Source: Diphasiastrum complanatum (Eukaryota; Streptophyta; Lycopodiopsida; Lycopodiales; Lycopodiaceae). Taken from it: 64,000 nucleotides of DNA. The DNA is taken from NCBI GenBank assembly GCA_029204225.1, contig CM055101.1:45134180-45198179 (forward strand), given 5' to 3'. The position numbers were made by a program, and so were the translations under genes. The notes beneath the pieces are model-generated. The model worked only from the letters and a program-made list of their open reading frames with translations. It was not told where the DNA came from and ran no database searches. This document shows, in pieces, positions 58,004-64,000 of this stretch; the first letter of the stretch is position 1; each line of letters opens with the position of its first letter.

Positions 58004-61000
58004 AATGTGGAAGGCTATATATTTATTCATGATATTGGAATATATCCAAAATCACAAATTTAGTTTGAGAATTCAATAACGTCATAAGGTAAAGGTTAGA
58101 AAAGATATACATGCAACCAAAAAAGTCACAGGATTTACATCAAATATAGAATCCAATAAACAAAAAACCTTGGCAACTAGCACTACTTATGCAACAACAG
58201 AAATGCAACCTTCTTCTATCACGATGCCTACAAGAATATTCACAACCTTCATAGCAAGGAAAAATAGAGCAGAACCTATTCCCAATGGCAAATGGGACAA
58301 TCAACAAAACGTGTCGTTTCTTTGATGTTTGAAACAGCCAAACCTTTTGAAAATAGAACTTCATTCTTTGCAATGCCCCAAGCACTTTCCAGCGAGTCAT
58401 GCAGGCGGCATTCAAAGAGAATTTGCAGAAATTTCTGGAAATTACATAACTATGAAGGGGCTTAAACTTGACCATAATGGCCTCTTGGTGCCAATGTTAG
58501 AAGAGGATCAATAGCGCAAATGGATGGCCCAAAATTCTATACACCATAGGAAAGCCTCAAAGCTCATCTATTGAAAAAAATGCTTCTCACCTTACTATCC
58601 CACATTCTTTGGCCCATAGCCTCTCAACTTTTGTAGTCGACCTTTAAACACAAAAATGCAGCACGTCCTGTTTGTGGGCTTTGTGACCTATATGTGCAAC
58701 TTCATTCTTACAAGACATGCCAAAACACCAATACTGCTATTTCTATTCTCCAAGACCTATGCGAGGAGGCCCATCAGAATCTATTCTCTCCAGCCCTCCA
58801 ATCATCTAGAGTGTGCCTCATGGGGTATGCTAGAAACAACTCCTCAAGAACCTGATCAATGTGAATAAGTGATTAATCTTTACACAAAACGGAAAAGAGT
58901 TTGCATTCGAATCTAAATCACCTCAACGCTACTTCTTACCTCGATGAAAGAAGGACCAACAAGAAAACATTGAATGTAAGCCCCACCATTATGATAATGC
59001 ACTTCCTTGTTGGTGTCTAAGTCCCTCAAGCCAAAAGTGGGTGGGGATAAAAATTAATATGAAAACACCCAAAAACAAAAGTGGGTGGGGAAAAAAATCA
59101 ATATGAAAACACCCAAAAACATTCTTGCATGTAGAGATTTTAGTTAACTTTTTCCCATGAACACGGAAAAACAATCAACCTCAATTGTCGGATTTTTTCC
59201 CAAAGGAACGATTTCAACCCTTACATAAGGTCCCAAACCAAGAAATGTGGATGCATAGTCCCTCCCCTTACGTACAGAGCCAATAAACAGCAGTCAAAAC
59301 TTTAAGCTTCTAAGAAAATATTTCAAGAAAAACATCAAGAAAGTACTGACCTCTGTCCTCTCTTCGGCAGTGAGCTGTGCACGGAAACAAAGTGCAAGAC
59401 CCCAATTATATAAAGCTCGGGCATCCCTTCTATCAAGTGACAAAGCAAGCCGATATTTCCTCCCTGCTTCAACCAGAAGCTTCTCACATTCCTCACATAC
59501 TTCTTGCAAGGTTCTATCCAGAACCTCAAATTCCATCTGCTCACTCCAGTCTTCCTCTGCTTCCAATTGCCTCCGATTACCAGTAATATCTCCTTCTGCT
59601 GAGAGTGGAAGCATACTGCGTAGCTGCTGGCTCAATTTAAACTTGAGCTGACCATGGACTAGTAAAGTGTTACCCCACGATCCGATCGCACTCAAACTTG
59701 AAGGATCCATAGCAGCAGCTGCAGCGAAAATATTGGCTGCTTCATAAAGCATTCTTTCAGCCACACCTACTTCAATCCTCCCTGTCAATCCTTCTTGACC
59801 CTCATCAAGGAGAGCTTCTCCTTCCTCCAGAAGGCAATTTGATTTTTCCTCCTCCGATGTATTTGACTTGGGAACAGGCAAATTTCTCTCTTTTGTCCCT
59901 GCATAGTTTTCGGTGTATGAAGGATCTATGCGCCCTTCAGTCGACTGAGAGTTAAAAGAGAAGTTGGAATTGAGGTTTGTCTCACTCTTATCAGTCTCGT
60001 ATAATGGTGAATCTTTCTCTGACTGCGGTAGTGCTTCTTTTGATTTTCTACGTTTTCTTTCAAAATTATGATTTCTCTCCACAGCCTTTTTGTAGGAGGT
60101 GTCTTCGATCGCTTGAGTTTGGGCTCTGTCCAACGATCCGAACAAGCGTTTATTTTGTTCCCCAAGAAATTCACTTTCATCCCCACTTTCAAAAGTTGGA
60201 GATCCTGTTCTGTTGGTGACCTGCCCGGGTCTAATTGAATTAGTTTTCTCCTCTCTCTTGGAAGTGAAAGTACCTGTCAATAGATCATCAGACAAGACCT
60301 TTAGATGGGTTGTTGGCACCTCCAAAATGCGGTCCTCTGCCATGCCATCTAGAGGTCCTATCAATTTGCATCCCAAGTCCCTCCTCCCACCAAGCAAAGC
60401 AGCAGTGTCGCAGCTCTTGCTTAATATAAGATTTACCCCCCCTACGCCTATCCCTTTACAAAAAATGTGATTTCCAGTCGTCCTATTGCTCGATAACCAG
60501 GAAGCTGAATTCAACCTAGATTGGAGAAAACTACAAAAACCAGCAATTAACATCTCTTCTTTGTAAACACAACTCCCTTGAATCCTGATTTCTTCCTGGG
60601 ACTGAATGGTAATGGGAAAAATATTCCCTGAATGCAGATGAACTGCCTCAGCTGCATCGGAGGGAAAGATTACCACAAACGAATGGCGCGAATTTTTTTC
60701 TGAAACAGAACTCGTGTCTGAGTTGCAAGTAGATGAATCCTTCACGATTACGATCTCTGCTGCACCAGAAGTCACCAAACCTTTGCTACCTTCGTCCTTC
60801 CTTAGAACAGACTTGAACCCCAGAGACCTCAAATATTTTTGGAAATTGCTTAAGTCGTATGCTGTAGTAGCCGTGCTCGTGTCTTCAGTATTAATGTCAT
60901 CTCTGACTGCAAAAAGTTCAAAAGTGACTTTATCCTTCCTCTGAATTGAGAATTTTTTAATACAATCTCGCAAGATTTCTGGAACACTCCTCAACCTAGA

Positions 61001-61654
61001 GAACATAATCTGAAAAACTTGGGGATCCCACTTCTGAATGAATTTGAAGATGGCTGGAGCTGCTTCTGAATGGCTGGTTGGAGCTTCGAGCCCCATCATA
61101 CGCAGCTGAAAAAAATGTCTTGCAATCAATAACGAAATGAGAACAAGTCCCAGAGCTGGAAGCGTTATTGGTCCTCCGATGCCACGTCTGGTTGCTAACA
61201 ACAAGCTTAGAGCTACTGCTAAAAAAGCTGGAGGCCCCCATACTGACGATTGCCAACCAGCGTCTGTCAGCCTTATCAGTGAACACTGCCCACTCAAATC
61301 CTTCGCAGCAGCTAATTTTACAGAGGACGGGGAGGACTGATAATCAAACAAGCTCGCAGAACCTCTGGAATTAGCTGCATCTGCTCCGGAAGAGCGTTGT
61401 AATGATGGCCGCAGCTTACACAGAAACCCTCCACTGTTGTTGTTGTTGTAATTGTGGAGTTTGTTGTTGCAGCCAAACCCATTCCACACACAAGAGTTGT
61501 AGCATAACCGGAAAGCAGCAAAAGAGTATAGAAAGTAAATAGACGAAGAAGATGGCGATAGTGTGGTGGAGATGCGTGGGCGTGGGCGTGGGCATGAGTG
61601 GGGATGTGGGCAGCAGGTTATTGCAAGAAGGTGGACGCTCTTCACAACATCCAT
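49957..61654 (-). CDS. Membrane-anchored TPR-repeat protein, probably plastid
   Basis: Three exons join in frame: 61654-59351, 53310-53220 and 50228-49957, giving 888 residues and a TAG stop. Junctions are GT-AG (donors GAG|GTCAGT and GGTG|GTTTGT; acceptors TTTTTACAG and GCATACAG). Residues 1-60 are rich in S, P and R with few acids, like a transit peptide. Two hydrophobic segments lie at about 141-155 and 162-183 (FLAVALSLLLA, LPALGLVLISLLIA). Residues 185-450 form a conserved-looking but unrecognised domain. Residues 450-640 are low-complexity and charged. The C-terminal 250 residues are TPR-like (EAANIFAAAAAMDP, RKYRLALSLDRRDARALYNW, LLNWGLAMRD, KELFQDALKFDPHYGQA). I do not recognise a named family; a scaffold role in the thylakoid or envelope membrane is inference. 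Intron 1 is 6.0 kb and holds LINE and Z2 insertions. All exons are undamaged. Confidence 0.85.
50229..53219 (-). other. Intron 2 of the TPR gene
   Basis: 3.0-kb intron. No TE coding domain or LTR pair was recognised within it. Short frames in it are not supported. Confidence 0.7.
53510..54003 (+). mobile_element. Non-LTR element 3' fragment with (CT)n tail, copy A
   Basis: Ends with GACAAGACGTTAATAAAGC (about 53902-53920), then a CT run at about 53924-54003. This is the same terminal block as 57927-57953 and 23758-23784. The left boundary is approximate. It sits in intron 1 of the TPR gene, antisense to that gene. Confidence 0.6.
53924..54003. repeat. (CT)n tract
   Basis: About 80 bp, the tail of non-LTR copy A. 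Confidence 0.9.
54004..54785 (+). pseudogene. LINE reverse transcriptase, 5' truncated and broken
   Basis: Fragments in shifting frames. AIIEEAKHRRQRVYCCSVDF then RKAFDSVPR is the first RT block. A deletion follows, then GVKQGCSLLPVLFGLYIDEL at about 54184-54245, LLYADDVIFVS at about 54298 (the YADD catalytic site), GLQRQLDCLHEFC and GVNFGKTKVMVFNTS. A C-terminal piece, LFDTIVTPTALYAAEAW, lies at about 54650-54710. The motif order is that of non-LTR retrotransposons. Two in-frame stops lie near 54107-54135. Confidence 0.85.
54786..55200 (+). repeat. Left LTR of Z2
   Basis: 415 bp ending TTTCCTACA, immediately before the primer site. It lacks about 30 bp present in the right LTR. Confidence 0.92.
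55455..57340 (+). pseudogene. Interior of Z2: gag-like and unknown frames
   Basis: A gag-type segment near 56035-56540 (MLDGTNYSPWSCKLR, SSLKVEEQRHAKFDHCL, EELYEQASQVNVLEKAEIKH) shows shifts. A second conserved frame at about 56825-57050 (SPKSVPYADFPVLMLTSYDD, GEQIIDSKIREDVMVKEY, KKTYGIMWEPLMDCKS) has no recognised domain. No pol motif anywhere. Confidence 0.6.
57347..57794 (+). repeat. Right LTR of Z2
   Basis: 448 bp, preceded by the purine tract. It contains a (TTC)n run at about 57718-57744. Confidence 0.92.
57952..57999. repeat. (CT)n tract
   Basis: About 48 bp, the tail of the LINE copy split by Z2. Confidence 0.9.
58001..59350 (-). other. 5' part of TPR intron 1
   Basis: Intron sequence directly after exon 1 (donor at 59350). 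A 50-bp or so direct repeat containing AATATGAAAACACCCAAAAA occurs at about 59030-59120. No coding or TE domain was seen. Confidence 0.6.
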
Positions 61655-61713
61655 GAATTCAATTCACAACTAACAAACAACACGCAACTATACTCACCAA
61701 AATCCTATAACCT

Positions 61714-61782
<69 letters not shown>

Positions 61783-62226
61783 TCATTCAAAAACGCCTCC
61801 AAATTTAGAAGTGATATGCTAGCATGTGATTCTAAAACTTCCATGCTTAATCCCTTCTTCTAAATAATGTGTATCAAATATTAAACTTTGGGTCTATAAG
61901 CTTTGCCTTGGTAACCTTAACCGTCTCGGGGGGGCGGCTCTCCAACTGCATTGGAGAGGGGTCCAACATCATTCCGCCCTCGTACACATGTCCCTCCTTG
62001 GCAGAATGGTTAGAAAGGGAGGGACCCTTCCTCTTGTAAAATCAGTGTTTATAATTTTTTGACATTTATTTTTGTTGTGAATTCTCTTTACACATCTTAT
62101 GTCATGTGCCAATCTCAATTCAATAGTAAGAATGTCAACAATGATAAACAAAATGCGTTTTGGAGCTTTTAATTGGTCCGTGTTTGTCCTAAAATGTATT
62201 TGAAAGGTTGAAATGAATATGAAAAT
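61655..62226. other. Upstream region of the TPR gene
   Basis: Likely holds the TPR promoter. It includes the TA/GA microsatellite at 61717-61783, within 130 bp of the start codon, and a short hairpin CTCTCCAA-ctgca-TTGGAGAG at about 61938-61958. No TATA position can be assigned with confidence. Confidence 0.4.
61717..61783. repeat. (TA)n(GA)n compound microsatellite
   Basis: About 40 bp of TA followed by about 27 bp of GA on the + strand, 63-129 bp upstream of the TPR start codon. Confidence 0.93.
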
Positions 62227-62563
62227 TGTTGGAATTTGATGCTCAGCCTCAAATCCATTTACTAATGAGCATCCTGAAAACTTTACAAAACCCAGAAAAC
62301 AGAAGGCTCAAGTTTTTCAGAAGATCAAAAAATCCAATATCGGATTTTTCCGACCCAATGTAACTCTTGTCAAAAAGGAATTTTTCGACCCTGGATCAGA
62401 TCGAATCGAGGCAGAAATTATACGGGCGTCTTCGACCCTAGATCGGGTCGAATCGGGTCTGATTTATCCGACCCTAAAAAATCCGACCTTATACATATTT
62501 TTTGACCCAGTGTACATTTTTCGATCCTTTATATAAATTTGATACACTGTAAAATTTTGATAT

Positions 62564-62988
62564 TGTCGGGGTCTGAAACCGACCCAACGACTTCGCGTTG
62601 ACAGTCTGCCTATTTTGTACATGTATTTACAGTTACAAGGCGGTTGTAATCAATATAGAAGATAACATTCAATGCGAGCTAGTTATAGATATTTTCAGTA
62701 TATCTAATCCTAGAATCTTCATCAGAAATCTTCTTTTGATATATCCTGAGTCTGATAATTCATTAATCAGTATCAGCATTATCACACTCAACAAGATGAA
62801 GTTATCACTTCATGCAATTGTATTCATTGTTGATAATAATCAGAGTGCGATTTGTCCTACTGATGTTATTGGTCATTACGCATTTGTTTGAATCCATCAT
62901 TTGAACTATTTTGCTGCTAATTGTGGCGTTTCCGATCCACTCATCTAGCTCGCTCCCAGCTTCCACACAAACCCACTGATTTCCGACA
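62564..62988 (+). repeat. 5' LTR of the terminal copia element
   Basis: 425-bp LTR. The six-base inverted ends and the primer site fix both boundaries. An alternative start at TGTTGG 62227 has no matching end. Confidence 0.8.
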
Positions 62989-63129
62989 TGGTATCAGAGC
63001 GGGCATCCAAGTAATCTGCTTCTCATTGCAGATTATTAGTCTTGTTTCTATCAAGGCAACGAACTAGCAAGCGCGCAGCCAACAATATTCCAAAATCGTT
63101 GTTACTACCAACGATTTCGCTTAGCCAGA

Positions 63130-63978
63130 ATGGACCCGTCTTTTCTAATAGAAAGGCTTGATGGAGGGAACTATCATCTCTGGAAGTTCAAAATGAAGGT
63201 CATGTTATTAGCCAAGAGACTATGGAACGTTGTTGACGGCACAGAACTCAAGCCAGAAGGTGAAGCAGCTACTATCACCAAGTGGAGACTGAAAGATGAC
63301 AAAGCCTTTGCCATGATCACTCTCAACATAAAAGACACCCAAATCAATCACATTAGAGCTACTCAGACTGCTAAGGATGCATGGGACATCCTAGCAACCC
63401 TCTATGATATCAAAGACCTCGCCTCCAAACTCCATTTGAGGAAGAAATATTTCTCCCTAAGAATGTTTGAAGCAGTAAGTGTTTCGAGTCATCTCAACAC
63501 TTTCCAAAATCTCATGCAACAAATGACTGCAACTGGCTCAGAATTACAAGACTCCAATGTTGTTATGACTCTATTATCGAGTCTGCTTGAAGCCTATGAA
63601 AATTGGGTCATGGCAATTTCGATCCAGGAGCATCTAACTTCATCAAGAGTAATCTCATTACTTCTACAAGAAGAAATCAGAAGATCGGCTTCTTCCTCAG
63701 GCTCAGGATCGGATCCACAAGCACTATATTCAAAAAATCAGAAGTTCAGATCCAAAAAGAAGAGCAATATGCAGCCAGGGTCGAATTCGAACTCTTCATC
63801 CTTCCAACCAAAGCAGAAACTATTCTACACATACTGCAAGAAAATTGGACATGACATCAAGGACTGCAGAACTTTGAAATATAATACTGAAAAGAAGAAG
63901 CAATACCAACAAGCATCACATAGTGCTTTAACCAGTTTTTCAACCCAGCAGCAGAGGAAGATGAAGCAGCTTTTATGA
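63130..63978 (+). CDS. Copia gag polyprotein (window-edge element)
   Basis: 282-residue frame from ATG 63130. It has the UBN2-type gag domain (IERLDGGNYHLWKFKMKVML, AWDILATLYDIKD, LLLQEEIRRSA), a serine/lysine linker, and a CCHC knuckle missing its first cysteine (FYTYCKKIGHDIKDC). The frame ends at TGA 63976, but the +1 frame continues with an acidic EDEAAFMTKV-type sequence to the window end. A one-base change in the QQQRK region therefore probably separates gag from pol. The element would be recently active but lightly damaged. Confidence 0.8.
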   Translation: MDPSFLIERLDGGNYHLWKFKMKVMLLAKRLWNVVDGTELKPEGEAATITKWRLKDDKAFAMITLNIKDTQINHIRATQTAKDAWDILATLYDIKDLASKLHLRKKYFSLRMFEAVSVSSHLNTFQNLMQQMTATGSELQDSNVVMTLLSSLLEAYENWVMAISIQEHLTSSRVISLLLQEEIRRSASSSGSGSDPQALYSKNQKFRSKKKSNMQPGSNSNSSSFQPKQKLFYTYCKKIGHDIKDCRTLKYNTEKKKQYQQASHSALTSFSTQQQRKMKQLL

Positions 63979-64000
63979 CCAAGGTCAGAGAACAGCAGGT

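Larger units (their letters stand above)
62564..64000 (+). mobile_element. Ty1/copia element, 5' part, runs off the window
   Basis: 5' LTR 62564-62988 (425 bp) has inverted ends TGTCGG...CCGACA. Primer site 62989-63001 is TGGTATCAGAGCG. Gag starts at 63130. The remainder lies beyond 64000. Confidence 0.85.

Noticed and set aside
62227..62988. A longer LTR starting at TGTTGG 62227 for the terminal copia element
   Set aside because: The LTR end is CCGACA, whose inverted partner TGTCGG is at 62564. The earlier start does not form matching ends.

Overview
The window looks like nuclear DNA of a land plant with a large, retrotransposon-filled genome. The evidence is GT-AG spliced genes, LTR retrotransposons primed by initiator tRNA-Met, long TE-filled introns and long dinucleotide microsatellites. 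The species cannot be read from the sequence. Intron size and the style of the non-LTR reverse transcriptase would fit a fern, lycophyte, moss or gymnosperm, but this is a low-confidence inference.

Only two cellular genes are supported. (1) The 3' half of an RlmN-type radical-SAM RNA methyltransferase lies on the + strand in five exons, 25696-29737; its 5' exons are not visible. (2) A complete-looking 888-codon gene lies on the - strand in three exons, 61654-49957, encoding a membrane-anchored, probably plastid TPR protein. One of its introns has swallowed an LTR element and non-LTR elements.

Layout: 1-1207, a diverged LTR fragment and hAT 3' flank. 1208-11590 (-), a decayed hAT transposase gene (BED, DUF659-like and hAT dimerisation domains). 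Its acidic C-terminal tail is split by two adjacent insertions: a 404-bp TRIM whose 144-bp LTRs each carry a tRNA-like sequence (1333-1736), and a non-autonomous LTR element, family Z (1743-9253), itself invaded by a decayed Ty1/copia (1906-6893). 12.0-23.5 kb (-), a three-level nest: a Ty3 chromovirus lacking reverse transcriptase, a gag-only copia-like element X inside it, and a non-coding LTR element Y inside the gag ORF of X. 23.6-23.9 kb, a (CT)n-tailed non-LTR fragment. 25.7-29.7 kb, the RlmN gene. 31.7-34.0 kb, a deleted copia element (W1). 35.1-35.4 kb, a large fold-back element. 37.0-40.9 kb, a rearranged copia element (W2). 40.9-42.7 kb (-), the 5' end of a Ty3-type element with a tRNA-Asp primer site. 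43.3-47.3 kb, two degenerate copia fragments facing each other. 50-61.7 kb, the TPR gene. 62.6 kb to the end, a young-looking copia 5' LTR and gag running off the window.

Most notable: the tRNA-bearing TRIM, which parallels the 5S-rRNA-bearing Cassandra elements; a non-LTR family whose 3' tails are (CT)n rather than poly(A); and a conserved non-gag reading frame in both copies of family Z. Family letters X, Y, Z and W1-W3 are labels of convenience used here.
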